From Pyxicephalus adspersus (Eukaryota > Chordata > Amphibia > Anura > Pyxicephalidae), in NCBI RefSeq assembly GCF_032062135.1, contig NC_092859.1, positions 70,150,115 to 70,214,114 of the forward strand: 64,000 bases of DNA, written 5' to 3'. Every line of letters starts with the position of its first letter. Positions within the stretch are counted from its first letter, which is position 1. The translations under genes and the position numbers were made by a program. Positions 1-11,924 of this stretch are shown here, piece after piece. Under the pieces are notes generated by a model, which saw only the letters and a list, made by a program, of their open reading frames with translations, did no database searches and was not told the DNA's origin.

Positions 1-45
1 ATAAAAGGGTCTGGTTTTAAGAAATGGAGAACCTTACACAAAGCT

Positions 46-250
46 CTGATTTCTTAACGCTCTCCAAGGCTAGAGAGGATACACTTCCAAAAGTGAAGCT
101 GGGGGATCCAGTAAACCTGGAATGGATCTAGTCCAGGATTCAAAACATTTGCTAACAAATAGCTTTAAAAAAAAAAACATTCCTGGTTTGCTGGATCACC
201 CAGCTTCACCATTGAAAGTGTCTTCTCTCCAGCCTTGGAGAGCTTTAAGT
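46..250. mobile_element. Palindromic MITE family A, copy 1
   Basis: The two halves are inverted copies: GCTCTCCAAGGCTAGAGAGG on the left mirrors CTCTCCAGCCTTGGAGAGC on the right, with GTGAAGCTGGG and GGATCCAG matched inside. The same element recurs at 43881-44102 and 61717-61936. It has no coding capacity, so it is a non-autonomous DNA transposon. Its superfamily is not determined. Confidence 0.8.
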
Positions 251-1330
251 AGAGTAATCAATGATTCCTCTATTAAATTTTAGAAATAAAGAAAAATGAA
301 CATTTCATTAGGAAAGATTGGTTGTAATCGCATGGCTCCTTCTTTAGCCTCATTCCTTATTTGGGAATTCAGATTCCACAGGCCTTCTCAATAGCTAGGG
401 GCGGTGAACATGTGCTCGCTGCCCCCATTATCTATCTATGATGGTCTTAAGCTTATTAAAGGGTCTGATTTTAATACTAGGAAAGACTCCACAGTTTATT
501 TTTAGCAAATAAAAAATGCTAGAAAGACACTTTAGCAAAAAATTCTATAAAAGACCCCTTCACAAAAAAAACCCTTTCATTTTAAAAGAAATCTTAGTCT
601 TGAATGAGCATGTACCTGTAAAAGCCATACTTATGCAGACATGTAGTATTTGTGGAATCTTACGTTTCGATTTCCCTGGAATGTGCAAAGGTAAATATTA
701 CAAGTTGACAATCAAAAATTCGGCCCTCAAATTTCTGATTTCTTCAGTTTCGCTGCATGAATTTCGGAGTGCATTTTGAATACAGGGACTGTAGTACACG
801 TTTTGGCCACTAATGTTTTGATGGCGATGTTCTCCAGAAACAGCTGTTAGGTCTTGCTTGCTACACTAAATACACGTTGAGACGTCCCTGCTCCTTGGAT
901 GTCCGCGGGTGCTGCAAGAGAAAGGCTGGCCTGTGTGTGGAGGTAAATATAACCTTCAAAAACCCGGAATTTTCGAAAATCCGGCACTCCTAACGTCCGG
1001 AGGTTGCCAGGTTTTTGAATGTCAACCTGTACTAAAAAATAGAGTAACAGAGACATTTTTTCTATTGTGTGGTGTTCATTTTTGGACTAATTTATTCCAC
1101 TTTAAGAATGGGAAAGGGATACCAGGGGTGCCGGTGAATTGGCTGAACAGATGTAAACAGTGCAGGTCCGTGCTCAGTTGGGCATAGCTCCTGTCATTTT
1201 TTTCAGAGAGTACAGCTTGGGACAGCATTCCCCAGCTCTCCTGGCTTGATTTGCTGTGTTCGGTTGCAATCCTCTAAGAATAAATATACCTGTAAAAGCT
1301 TTCCTTGGATAGAAAGATCAATTTATGTGG
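251..1330. other. No gene recognised
   Basis: AT-rich sequence with no recognisable coding homology. A short palindrome lies around 965-985 (CCGGAATTTTCGAAAATCCGG). The small reading frames here have no recognisable domain and overlap on both strands. Confidence 0.6.
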
Positions 1331-1425
1331 GATGCCATATTTGGACTTCACTGGATCTCACAAAAGTAAATACTAGGGAGGAGCGAGCGAGATTTGTAAA
1401 TGTAATCTTGCGGCAAATCAGGCCT

Positions 1426-1551
1426 TTCTCGCTTACCGAACATGTAAGCGAGAACAGCCTTGTAAATTTGGCCGTCGAATTCAAATTTTTCAGGACCTGC
1501 AAGAGCAATCAGGGGGGCGGAGCTGACAGCTATGCTCCCCTGATAGCTCTT
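1426..1551. repeat. Pair of inverted repeats
   Basis: A perfect 11-bp hairpin (TTCTCGCTTAC at 1426-1436 with its complement at 1444-1454, loop 7 nt) is followed by a larger inverted pair around AAGAGC-ATCAGGGG (about 1503-1551). It may be the edge of an unclassified repeat that also includes the tandem array just downstream. Confidence 0.55.
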
Positions 1552-1614
1552 GCAGCCCCACTAGAACTGTAGTATGTGTTCTTGGATAGAGTATCTCTAT
1601 CCAAGGACACAGAA

Positions 1615-1895
1615 GTCCCACGGCTGTGCTTATGAATGAATGCAGCTGGGGGAATCATCCTGTAATGATTCCCACGGCTGCAATAATTGATGAGCACAGC
1701 CGCGGGACTCCCACTGACAAGAGGAGTACCGCGGTTCTGCTCATCAATGAATGCAGCCGTGGGAATAACACTGACAGGAGAAGTACTGCGGCTGTGCTCA
1801 TCAATTAGTGCAGCCGTTGGAATCATCCTTTGACGATTCCCACGGCTGCATTCATTCATGAGCAGAGCCGCGGGACTCCTCATGTCAGTGTTGGA
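1615..1895. repeat. Tandem array of about five 54-57 bp palindromic units
   Basis: Units carrying CGGCTGTGCTCATCAATGAA or its inverted form repeat about five times, with boundaries near 1619, 1672, 1728, 1785 and 1839. Successive units alternate in orientation because the core GGCTG...CAGCC is itself self-complementary. The unit length is near a multiple of three, so frames stay open on both strands; this is a by-product and not evidence of a gene. Confidence 0.75.
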
Positions 1896-1997
1896 TCCCC
1901 GGGTACTAGAGGTTAAATGAGGACAAGGCTCCCTATTCATCTACTCTAGTGCTCTCTGATTGGCTGAGGAAAGGTAAACCCTGATGACACCTCAAGC

Positions 1998-2103
1998 GTC
2001 TGCAGTTCAACTGCATCGTTTCATTTAAAATTAATTGTGCTAATGTACAGAACCAAAATTAGAAAAAAGTTGTCTCTGTCCAAATATTTATGGACCTAAC
2101 TGT
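1998..2103 (-). mobile_element. Tc1-type transposon terminal fragment
   Basis: Read on the minus strand the segment begins CAGTTAGGTCCATAAATATT next to a TA dinucleotide, then GGACAGAGACAACTTTTTTC. This is a terminal-inverted-repeat end typical of a Tc1-like family widespread in fish and frogs. Only about 105 bp remain; the transposase and the other end are missing. Confidence 0.75.
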
Positions 2104-2105
2104 AT

Positions 2106-2928
2106 ATAGTGGCTCTGCTTTTGATATATTTATCTTTTATTTTTTTCACGCTGAATGGTTTTTGCACTTTTCTACACTTGCACTACGCTTGTTGCCCATA
2201 GGTTGCAATGACATAACAATGAAAGTTGAAGCAAACACTTTAAACTTAAAACACATGTCGTAAACTAAATTGACTCCATAATCATACAGCTCCCAAAAAA
2301 ACTACTACTCCCTGTTTGTTTAAAGCCTGGTGAAAAATGCCCTCAATTAGTTGAGAAATATTTAGTAGTACTAGTGATTTATGGACCAGCGATAGAAACA
2401 AAATTAAAGGCAAAGAAGCAATTCAGGTTATTAGATTTTAGTTCAGTACCCTAAAATATTTGTGCTTTAAAATTAAATATGGTAGTAGTTTTATTGTATG
2501 TTGTATGGCTGGTAGGACCTTAAAAAGAGAAAAATTGAAACGTATTTGGTCACTTTTTGATTCAGTAATATTTAAGGCACTTCCCAAAAACCATTAAATG
2601 TGTACTGTACCTTGGTTTTGTAGCAATGCTTGGGACAAAAACAATCTCCACCAAAAGTGTAAAAAAATACTGAACTGATTGTGGAATTGCTATCAGAAAA
2701 TGGCAAAATATTATTGCATACCAAACTGGCTCATAATTTCAAACTGAGGTTTCTGGTGTGCAAAAAGCAGACATTGCACACGTAAATGAAGGCTACCATA
2801 AAAGGGAGTTGTAGATCGTAAATCTTTTCAAAGTTCCAACAAAACATTTCTCTATTGGTCTGTATTTGTGCAAATACTGTGCCATATCCCTGACATTAAT
2901 CATCCAAGAAACAAAAAAACAAAACAGA
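2106..2928. other. No gene recognised
   Basis: AT-rich sequence without recognisable coding or repeat structure. Confidence 0.6.
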
Positions 2929-3183
2929 TATAGTGGGACTTTTTAGACAACAAACTATAAATCAAAATAAGATAAAATGCATAAAAGTACACTTCTTTAT
3001 TAGGTTAACCAAAAAAACATTTAAACCATTGAACATTGTTACTGTAGTCTTCTCCCCCCAGCTTGAAAAAAATTCTATACTGAACACAATGTTCTTTTTT
3101 ATTGTTATCTTAATAAATGTACTTTTATGCATTTATTGAATATTTATTAGTAGTGTGTTTGTTGCCCAAGAAGTCCCACTATA
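2929..3183. mobile_element. Palindromic MITE with TATAGTGGGACTT termini
   Basis: The ends are inverted copies (TATAGTGGGACTT at 2929, AAGTCCCACTATA ending 3183), followed by matched inner blocks CAACAAAC and ATGCATAAAAGTACA. Arms are about 70 bp each and the element about 255 bp. The TA at both ends fits a TA target site (Tc1/mariner type). It has no coding capacity. Confidence 0.8.
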
Positions 3184-3437
3184 TGCTTTATTTTTTCGGT
3201 TTCATCGTTTCTATAAATGCATAGGTCTACATTATAAAAGCTGTGTGGTGGTCACTTTATCAGTATGTTAGTATGAAAATAAAATGTGAAATGTGAAATC
3301 CCCTCATCAACGTATTTTCATCACCAATAGCACAGTGCTGGATTTCAGAAAGTAGTACATGGTTTTACGTTTGATTACTCTGTTACTTAAGTGAGAAAGA
3401 GAACAGTAGGGTTTTTTTTTTTTTTGCAAACCCTAAA

Positions 3438-3822
3438 TACCGTATTTTCCGGCGTATAAGGCGACTGGGCGTATAAGACGACCCCCCACTCTAACCAATC
3501 AGTTGGGGGTCGTGTTATACGCCCAGTATTGTACTGTTCCTTCTGCCTGTCAGATCTCGCTATTGTGCGAGAACTGAGAGGCAGAAGGAACAGTACAGTA
3601 CTAGTTCTAAGCAATGAATGGGCGCGTTCCTTCCTAATGAATTGGCGTGTTCTAGTGGAGAGCCAATCCAGGCTTCCCACTGGAGAGCCAATCCAGGCTC
3701 ACGTCCTCCTGTGCAGGCTCGCGTTCTCCTGTGCAGCAGTACCGGTACCCGGTGAATAAGACAACCCCCAGCACAGATTTTTCGGGGTTAAAAAGTCGTC
3801 TTATACGCTGGAAAATACGGTA
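3438..3822. mobile_element. MITE with TACCGTATTTTCC termini and nested stems
   Basis: Terminal inverted repeats are TACCGTATTTTCCGGCGTAT on the left and its counterpart ending GGAAAATACGGTA at 3822. Inside lie two further stems: 3465-3487 with 3505-3526 (CTGGGCGTATAAGACGAC type), and a perfect 18-bp stem 3531-3548 with 3579-3596 that encloses a small TCTCGC/GCGAGA stem. It has no transposase, so it is a non-autonomous DNA transposon. Confidence 0.85.
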
Positions 3823-4735
3823 ACTTAAAATTATTGTTTACTTATAGTTTGACATAAAAATGAATAAGTACCTAAATGTATGTGAATACATGGTCCATCC
3901 ACCCAGAGACAATGTCCACAATAGGGTAGTGGATTCCAAACAATGTTTAGTGCTTAAGTGCATCCCACTCTAAGTGGATGGATGATCTATTTGTATGCTT
4001 TAGGTGGTAAATATATAGAGCAGGCTACACAACTATCATGCAATAGTATCGTACAGTAATCAATTGCACATAAATAAAGAATTGGGTGATCATGTAAGGC
4101 TGATTGCTATAACATGCTGCTTGTATAACCTCCACCGCAAGCCATTTGATCCATTTTTTGACTATTTCAAACAATTTACTTTCTAGCAATTTTAGTAGCA
4201 GGGCTAGAGCTAATAAAATTTTCTGTGTAACTCCAGCTCAGGGGTTCTATAACTTCAGTCCTGCGTTTTAGATTTGGCAAGCCAGTATATCTGACAGCAG
4301 TAAATTAATGCTGACCTAAACGCATGTCTTTAAACTTTGGCTTATGGATGATATGAGCTCAGACCTATCTGTCCATTTGACTTTCGTTTACCCCTCCTAA
4401 AATGTCAAAAAACTTCTTATCCCTCTCTCTGGGCTCTCCATTGCCAAGATAATGTAGAGAAGGCTCCAGCAGCTCATGGGAGATTGACATTATCAGTCAA
4501 AAAAGAGTTTAGAACCACTGCCCTGATTGGTCACAAGTTTAGTGCCCCCCCCCCCTTTCCCGTCATATGATAATGCTTTAAACTCTCCACCGCCACAACT
4601 GTCTACTTATGACAGATGCAGATGTTGGTTTCAACTTAATCTAACTCCTCAATAGGGTGACTGCACAGATTATAGTGATAACGCGGATGGGGGGGGTGAT
4701 GGTGGCCTAATCTGTAGTACCATCTATTACATTAG
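3823..4735. other. No gene recognised
   Basis: AT-rich flank. I see no exon, RNA gene or clear repeat boundary here. Confidence 0.5.
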
Positions 4736-5010
4736 CACCAACCAATCACAGTAGACAACACACATTGACTGATTGGTTGGAAAGACTGGGCGGAGCATGA
4801 GCAATGAGGGAGGGCTGTGGGGGGAGAAGATGGTCAGGAGGGAATGGCAATTTGCCACACACAAGATGACCACTTCCATACATATGAAATTGTAGATATA
4901 ATTGTTTTGTTTTTCATGGATGCAAGCTGACTCCAAGGGTACTAACTCTCCAGTGCAAGAAGGTGAAAATCGATAGCTAATATTAAGTTTGATGTTAAGG
5001 TCCGCTTTAA
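4736..5010. mobile_element. TTAA-family MITE fragment
   Basis: The right end reads GGTCCGCTTTAA, the same terminus (TTAAAGCGGA on the other strand) as the elements at 33289-34006 and 42327-42721. An inverted pair CCAACCAATCA/TGATTGGTTGG lies at about 4739-4781. The left boundary is unclear. Confidence 0.5.
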
Positions 5011-5934
5011 GTAAGGAACTGTTTACAAAGAGTAAAAAGACCAAAAAGACCAAAATCCGTAGCTTGTATATGTGTAATTGAAGATTCCTGTTCCAGCCTA
5101 TCCAAATGACTGTCAACAAACAGGTATATCTCTCAGAAACAAGAGTTATATTGACAGTACATCCCTAGTTTATAGGTTAAACCTGAATATTGCTATAGGT
5201 ATACATCCTTGTGAAAATGAACGTTAAATACACTATGCTTTCCCCATATGGTTTCTAAAATGAATGTTCCTGCTAGGCTGCCTATACCTTTAAAATTTTT
5301 TCTATTTAACGTATAGTTCAGGGTAGTAATTTTGATAATCAGGCTGTGTAAATGTTAACTTTTTCAAGATTTTTGTCCAATATATTCAATATGTAAGCAG
5401 GACTATCAGCATTCAAACTTATTAAATCAATGAATTTGGAAGAATTGTCACAAGCTTAGTCACATCTCATCTGCCTGGCTAGGTTTGGTATAACTGCAGA
5501 AAAAAATAACATACAGCAATGATAAAACTGACAAACAACTGGTTGTTTCAAATTTTCATTTTTTTCTTTAAAAGTGCAATGCTAAATACTCCACTTACAG
5601 TCCAAATCTTTATAGAACAGATAAAAAAAAATTAGTTTTCCCATTGTTATAAAAAGTCTTTTTCAGTACTAAGAAATACAATTTAACTCCCCCTATGACT
5701 TTAGAGGAAGGCCCGGCTCTTCCTTCTGCAGTCATATGTCCACTGAACCCGCTACTGAAAGTCCCGTGCTGCCAAAGAGACCTGCAATGTCTTACATTGC
5801 TCTGACAGCTCAGGACTCAATATCTGGTGGAAGGTAAAAAAAAAAAAAAATAAAAAAAAAAGTTACAGGCTGCGTACAAACATAGCAAGGAGTGACTTGA
5901 ATTAGGAGAAGGACGGTGTGCATGTCTGAGATGG
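5011..5934 (-). other. UBTD2 3' UTR and downstream flank
   Basis: This follows the UBTD2 stop codon on the gene strand. An A/T homopolymer tract lies at 5838-5861. I could not choose a polyadenylation signal with confidence: near the stop there are only variant hexamers (for example TATAAA on the gene strand near 5608), and the closest clear AATAAA on the gene strand is at 3187-3192. Confidence 0.5.
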
Positions 5935-6332
5935 TCAGTTCTCTACTGGTGTAGGATGTGGAATGGGCTGGCTCACTATAACTTGTACTACATAGTCCTT
6001 GGGAATCTTCAACTCCTCCAGTCTCATTTTGTCTGTCAGTGGTCGCCCAGAAAAAAACCATCGCTGACTGGCAGGTTCAACTCCTTCTACAGTGTGGAGG
6101 CGCCGCTTCATATGATATACAGTGTCTGTGCTGCGCACCAATAGTCTAAGGTCCTTTCCTGTGGAAAGGCGAAGTCGTAGCTGGCATTCATGGCCAGAAT
6201 TTGGAGGTGGCTCAGGTATGTCCAAAGTTTCTGTATCACTCTTTTCCTCAATCATATTAATAGGTGGGGCAAGGCAATAGACAGGTAACTGGTAGCGGTT
6301 TCCCAGTTCATCGTAGCATTCAGTAAGGGCAC
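5935..6332 (-). CDS. UBTD2: UBTD2 coding exon 3 (C-terminal ubiquitin-like domain and stop)
   Basis: This last coding exon encodes residues 103-234 of ubiquitin domain-containing protein 2 (also called DC-UbP). The acceptor is AG at 6333-6334 after a pyrimidine run, and the stop is TGA at 5935-5937. The exon starts by completing a split Gly codon and reads [20 protein letters not shown], the end of the N-terminal ubiquitin-binding domain. An acidic, proline-rich linker ([18 protein letters not shown]) follows. The ubiquitin-like fold runs from about residue 150 to 224, with RLSTGK, the [10 protein letters not shown] turn and VVQVIV as last strand, and ends in a PTPVEN tail. No C-terminal di-glycine is present, as expected for a non-conjugated UBL. 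From the family: UBTD2 is a cytoplasmic adaptor that links ubiquitin-activating enzyme and USP5. The linker sequence fits UBTD2 and not the paralogue UBTD1. The joined protein is 234 residues, the usual length. Confidence 0.97.
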
Positions 6333-7139
6333 CTAGGAAAGATGAAATATGCACACATTTGTTAGAATAAATAATACCCTTGTAGTAAGTAGAACAAAAT
6401 ATAGAAACTGTATAGTTACTTACAAATGTACAGAACATGACCTAAAAATCACTCTAATATCAGCTACATGGGTAAATACTATTACCAGAACAACATTTTT
6501 AACCACAGACTGACTGCAAAAACGGAATAAATAAAGCATAAATATTTATTCCATTCTGGTAGACACCTAATATGCCATTGGTTTGTGCCCAAGTTTAAAT
6601 GTTGTTCTGGAATTCCAAAACCTAAAACACTTAAAAAAAAAAAAAATATTATAGCAAGTATTTAAAAAAAAAAAAACATGGTACACAAATTCCTACATAA
6701 ATTTACTTCCGGCTGCATTTGTGTTAAAGGCAGCAATTCCCAGAAAGGATGTGGTTATATTGATCAGTTCAAATTAAAAAGTGAAACAGAATTGATATTC
6801 ACGGTGACTTCTACTATCCTGACAAGGACATCAGTTGAAAGTAGTTTATCCTAACCCACAGAACAATCGAATGACACGACCATAAATATTTTGACATGTT
6901 CATTTCAAACATTTAATAAAATTTCCTCTCAATATGACCAACAGTATTTTCTGTTTATCCAAGCATGGATTTATGCTGCAAAAGTGGCCAGGTCTTGATC
7001 TCCACATGACTGCTGCAATCCCCTAAATAAAATGCTACTCCCCCCCCCCCCCCATCCTCCAAAGTTATTTCTAAATTTTATGATTTTCTAAGAACAGATT
7101 TGTTCTACAACTAAAACAGGAATAGCGAGGTGGCACCAA

Positions 7140-8055
7140 TATTTACCCAATCTACCCAAATGCTAAAATTTTACAATTGTATAGAATATCCTAGAAAGTG
7201 ATACCTGTATTGTAAGATGTTTTTACGTCTCTCTCAAAAGAATTACATTTCCCCTAATCGAGACCATTTTATGGGACTCTCTGATGAAGATACCTGCTTT
7301 AAATGGGGTGCCCCTGCAGCTACTCTCTTTCATAATTTCTAGGATGGCCCATATAATAAACGATTCTGGAGTTATGTGGTGAACTATATCTGTACGAAAC
7401 TATTACCTTTTATTATTTATACCATTTACCCCTGAATGGGCTGTTTTTGGAATGGTAGAGAGTTCTATTTTTGGGTTTTCTAAAGGAGCGAAACGCTTGG
7501 CATTGCTACATAGCAAGGAAAACTATATTGCACTGCTGGTTGGAACCCTCCCCCCGACAATACGTCTTTTATGGTCAAAATACAGAAATTATTAAGGATG
7601 GAAAAGGAGGAAACTGCCATACATAAAAAATCCAAAATGCAATCTTTCTTTCAAACATGGGAGAGTTTTATTGCTACACTTAATACTCCCACAAACAAAA
7701 AAATTGTACAATTGTTTTCGACACACCACATGGTACCTAGAAAGGGAGCTGGAACATGATCCTTCTAAAGAGGTTGAATCACTGCTGATGTAAGCACTTA
7801 TGTTTACTGATATTACTGTTTGGGCTGCACGTTGTATTATATATTTTGTAACTGCACTATCATCTGTATGTTGATGACTATTGAGATTTTATTTTGTATG
7901 CGATACTGTTCACCGATTTGTGCCTATTTCTGTGTTATGGTACTTGCACTGTTGTTTATGCCTTGAAACTCTCTTTTGTAATATCTTGTAAATGATTACG
8001 TGTGTATTACTGTTTATCACTATTAACCTTAATAAAAATTTTGAAAAAAAAAAAA
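7140..8055 (+). mobile_element. L1-type LINE, 3' end of ORF2 and 3' UTR
   Basis: Broken plus-strand frames resemble the C-terminus of L1 ORF2: a Cys-Lys-Trp-Gly-type segment, then KRFWSYVVNYI, followed by a non-coding stretch ending in CTTAATAAAAATTTTG and a poly-A run at about 8044-8055. The copy is 5'-truncated and carries stops and frameshifts. It is inserted opposite to UBTD2. Confidence 0.75.
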
Positions 8056-8952
8056 CCTCTCAAATATTTAGGTAATAACCTCACAGGCTCAACTTGTGAT
8101 TTTTCTATTAAATGTGGCAAACAAAACTGTGAGCTTGAATTGTTTTTGTAGCACACCAGTTTTTGACATCCAGAAGAGGATGCTAAGATCTCATGCTCCA
8201 CCTTCAGGCAAAACATGGCATGAGCACTTCCAATAATTATTTGACAATTATTCTGCAAATGTTCCTCATAAAAAGTGAATGAGCATTTTTTTTATATTGG
8301 CGTCAGCTGGTACTGCTTCATGCAGTCTGATAATGACACAAAGATATGCAAGCACAGTGTATGCGGTTATCGTGCACCTTCTGTGTGTGTTCACTGACCT
8401 CATTCTACATAACAGTAATTAGCCATAATGATTCTGGTAATTACATCTCCTGGGCTTTGTAACACAACACCTAAGATAGGAAAACACTTGACATAAAAAG
8501 AAAACATATTATCAGACTAGAGTCGAACCCCCAGACTAACACACATTTACTTAATACACTGTACCGTTCACTATAGAGGCCAAAAGTATACACAAATATT
8601 AAAAAGTTATTTTGTAAATTATGGGAAGCTGATCATATTTTAATAAAAATGGGTATGTATATTGAAAATTTAGCAAACCAAAAAATATTTAACAAATGGT
8701 CATAAATCCCATTTTTATTGAACGAATTTCATAATTAGTAGGGTGAGAACCCCTAGACCTCTGTTGGCTTTTTGTTGCCGGCTGTGCCCCTATAGATTTT
8801 AAACTTCCTTTGTGAGATGCAGATTGTAAAGGCTCCAGCTTCCAGGAGTTGTGGATGATGTCACCAAAATAATACCATCAGGCCTTCTTCCACGTCACAA
8901 TGAGAATAAACTTCATCGGAATGTGCTGATCAAAATGCATCAGTATAGAACA

Positions 8953-9516
8953 TTGGTCCAGAGGTTAGCACTCTGGCGTTTGCAGCGCTAATATTATTAT
9001 TATTATTATTATTAATAAACAGGATTTATATAGCGCCAACATATTATGCAGCGCTGTACATTAAATAGGGATTGCAAATGACAGACTAATACAGACACTG
9101 ATACAGGAGGAGAGGACCCTGCCCCGAAGAGCTTACAATCTAGTAGGTGGGGAAATTTCACACACACACAATAGGATGGGAGATATGTAGTGGTGGGAAG
9201 TAGTGGTGGTTTCAAATGACAGAAGCTAGGTCCCAGGTTTAAACCTTGGATAGGGCACTATCTGCATTGAGTTTGCAGGTTCTCTCCCTGATTGCGTGCG
9301 TTTCCTCCCGGGTTTCCTCCCACATTCCAAAAAACATGGTTAGGTTAATTGGCTCCCCCCCAAATTTACCTTATACTTAAAAAAAAGACATATGACTATG
9401 GTAGGGACATTAGATTGTGAGTTCCTTTGAGGGACAGCTAATGACATGACTATGGACTTTGTAAAGCATTGCGTAATATGTCGGCGCTATATAAATACTG
9501 TGTAATAATATTAATA
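8953..9516 (+). mobile_element. tRNA-derived SINE, split by an insertion
   Basis: The head GGTCCAGAGGTTAGCACTCT (box-A like) lies at 8955-8974. The box-B-like GGTTTAAACC comes only after an insertion at 8991-9224 flanked by GCTA. The body continues with GGGCACTATCTGCATTGAG and CAGGTTCTCTCCCTG and finishes with GGCGCTATATAAAT and an AT-rich tail. A pol III box A/B head with a LINE-like tail is the usual SINE structure. Confidence 0.8.
8991..9224 (-). mobile_element. L2-type LINE 3' tail inserted in the SINE
   Basis: It begins with an (ATT)n run, then ATTTATATAGCGCCAACATA, GCAGCGCTGTACATTAAATA and CCGAAGAGCTTACAATCTAG. This is the reverse complement of the tails at 40415-40690 and 46185-46430. 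It interrupts the SINE between its two pol III boxes, so it inserted later. Confidence 0.75.
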
Positions 9517-10669
9517 ACAATATATATATATATAATAAACTACAGCCATAGGAAGCAAATTCTACTATTGTGAATGAGCCCTGAAATTATTAGATTGTAT
9601 TTTCCAGCAACAATAGGGTGCATTACAGGTAAAGGAACTTGTACTTTATTTGCCAAATAAACTTCCACAGTGTTCATTGAGTAACATAACCAAAATGTAT
9701 TAGCAATAGTTCTTTCCCGCCTCATTTTGTCACCTGTGGATGTGAGCATCGACTTAGACCATGACATAGTGATGGACTTTATTGAAAGGGAAAAAAATAA
9801 GCAAACACTTATGGGCAGGAAATATTTAAAGGTAAATTTGTTATCGATAAGCTATAGTATACATTTGTCTTGACCAAGGAGTGTGCAGTATATAACCAAC
9901 ACGTTTAATAGCAATTCCTTATTTTGCTACGCTTCTAAGTATTTCACACAAAAGGTGATCATTACACATTTTAAGAAATGGCAGTTGTCAACTTTATTAT
10001 TAATTAAAAACATAACTGGAAAGTCTGTTTGCATTTATTAACTTTGCAATCAGATATTAGGTTTATCACAAAAGACTATTTCCAGCAACAATTATTTAAT
10101 ATCTAAAGTCTTTTACAAGGCTTTATTTAAGAGAACTGTGCATACAAATCAGCAGGATGCAAACAAGAAATAAAAATAGATAATTTACAATAAAAATACA
10201 GCATCAGCTCAGCAAGAGCAATAAAGCAGACCTGTAGTAGCTACTCCAAATCAACAATGTTTTACTCTGTAGAAAAACACCTGACATACCTTAAAAAGCG
10301 GTGGCAGCTTTATAGAGAACAAATGGTGGCGGCAGTGAGCAGTACTAACAACTCTCATTGCCACTAGCTGTCAATGTGCAGATGCTGTTCAAATATAACT
10401 GCAACACACCTTAGATCATTTGTGCCACATGTGTTGCCCACCCCGAAATGTGTTGGCCTAGAAGAGGCATGCATGTTCAGGTGCATTCATAGCATATTTA
10501 AACATGATTGGCCTGTACAACAAAATGCTCTTTAACCTACAAAAGGCAAATATTGTAGTATTCCGTGGTATGGTGTGAATGGACCTTTAAAGACAGATTC
10601 AGGATACTAAACATGTTTTTAGCAGTCCAACTATCTATTCCAAGCTACACTTACTGGCTATTTTATTAG

Positions 10670-11330
10670 TTACTGTCACAGCTCCACAGGGCAAAGTGGT
10701 GGACCCTTTGTGTCACCAACCCAGTGTGTGGGTGGACAGGGCCCAGGGTCTAAGCAGTAGCTCGGTCTTCTCCAGAGCCTCTAGAGGGGAGGTTGTTGTG
10801 CGGCGAGCTGCTGCCAGGTTGCGGCCCACGTGCCCACCAAGGCAGATGACAGGAACAGAAACAGTGCCAGAGTGAAATCCAAAGAATAGTCAAACAAGCC
10901 AAACGTCAGGGCAGGCAGCAACCAGGAGTCTTCAGGAAACAAGCCAGGGTCAGTACACAGATAGATCAGGAACAGGACTTAGAAACTGGAGCAGTAGAAA
11001 CCTGGAAGCAGAACCACAAGGAACTCTTGTCCAGGCAACTTCCTGTTGCCAGCCACTTCCTTAAAAGGGGATGTCATGTGATGAGTATGGGTCATGTGAG
11101 CTGCAGACACCAAACCCACAGGCAGAGGGAGTGCTGGTGAGAGACAGTCTCAGATGTTGTTCACATGCCTGCCAGTGGATGGAGAGCATCTGTGAAACAC
11201 TAGTCCTCTGAGGGAAGGGAACAGCTGATTGGGAATCGCATGACCTGGACCTGGAGGTGTGCAGAGAGTTAGATCCTGAAGCAGAGTTGGTGCTGCCAGC
11301 AGGAGGGTGCAAGGTGGGTCAAGCAAGCAG
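10670..11330. repeat. Unclassified GC-richer interspersed sequence (possible LTR-type)
   Basis: Composition shifts sharply from the AT-rich intron. Phrases such as CAAACAAGCCAAACGTCAGG and CAGGAACAGGACTTAGAAAC resemble frog LTR-element sequence, but I found no paired LTR, primer site or coding region. The class is uncertain. Confidence 0.35.
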
Positions 11331-11924
11331 GAGGCACAGATGCCCTAGACTTGCAGGGATCTGTGATAGTTGCGTTCATACAAGTAATAAATCTGACAAT
11401 CACATGGGAGAAACTCAATGCATTTAGGTATGTGGACAACCCGCAGAAGTTCAACCCAAGACATCAGAATAAGGAAGAAGGGTAATTTAAAGGGCTTTAA
11501 AGGTGGCATGGTTGTTTCTACCAGGTACGCTGCTCTTGGCGTTTCAGAAACTTAAGTTCTGCTGGGATTTTTACACACAATCAACTCTAGGGATTACAGA
11601 AAATGTTATTTTTTTTGGACCATACCAAGTGAGCTGAGTTTCTCAGGATAAAAACAGCCTTGTTGATAACAGTTGGCAAAAGTTCAGCTAGACTGCTTCA
11701 ACTTGATAAAAAAACAAAAACAAATTGCGCAACAATATTTAAATGCCCACTCTTGTTACTACCAAGGAAAAAGGAAAAAAAAAACTGCCTGGTCTGAGGA
11801 GTTTTAATTTCAGCTGCATAATTCAATGGGAGGGTCAGATTTATAATATTCTGTAGTATATATTCTTGGCACATATTGGGCTCCAATTCAGTATTGTTTA
11901 AATACCATTGCCTACCTTGGTAAA

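Noticed and set aside
1530..1940. 136-codon minus-strand frame with repeated peptide
   Set aside because: It is a by-product of the 54-57 bp tandem array; the opposite strand is open too.
6333..6438. N-terminal extension of UBTD2 exon 3 starting at a Met
   Set aside because: It lies upstream of a clear splice acceptor and is intron sequence.
10670..11330. Definite LTR retrotransposon
   Set aside because: The composition is suggestive, but there are no paired LTRs, primer-binding site or pol coding.
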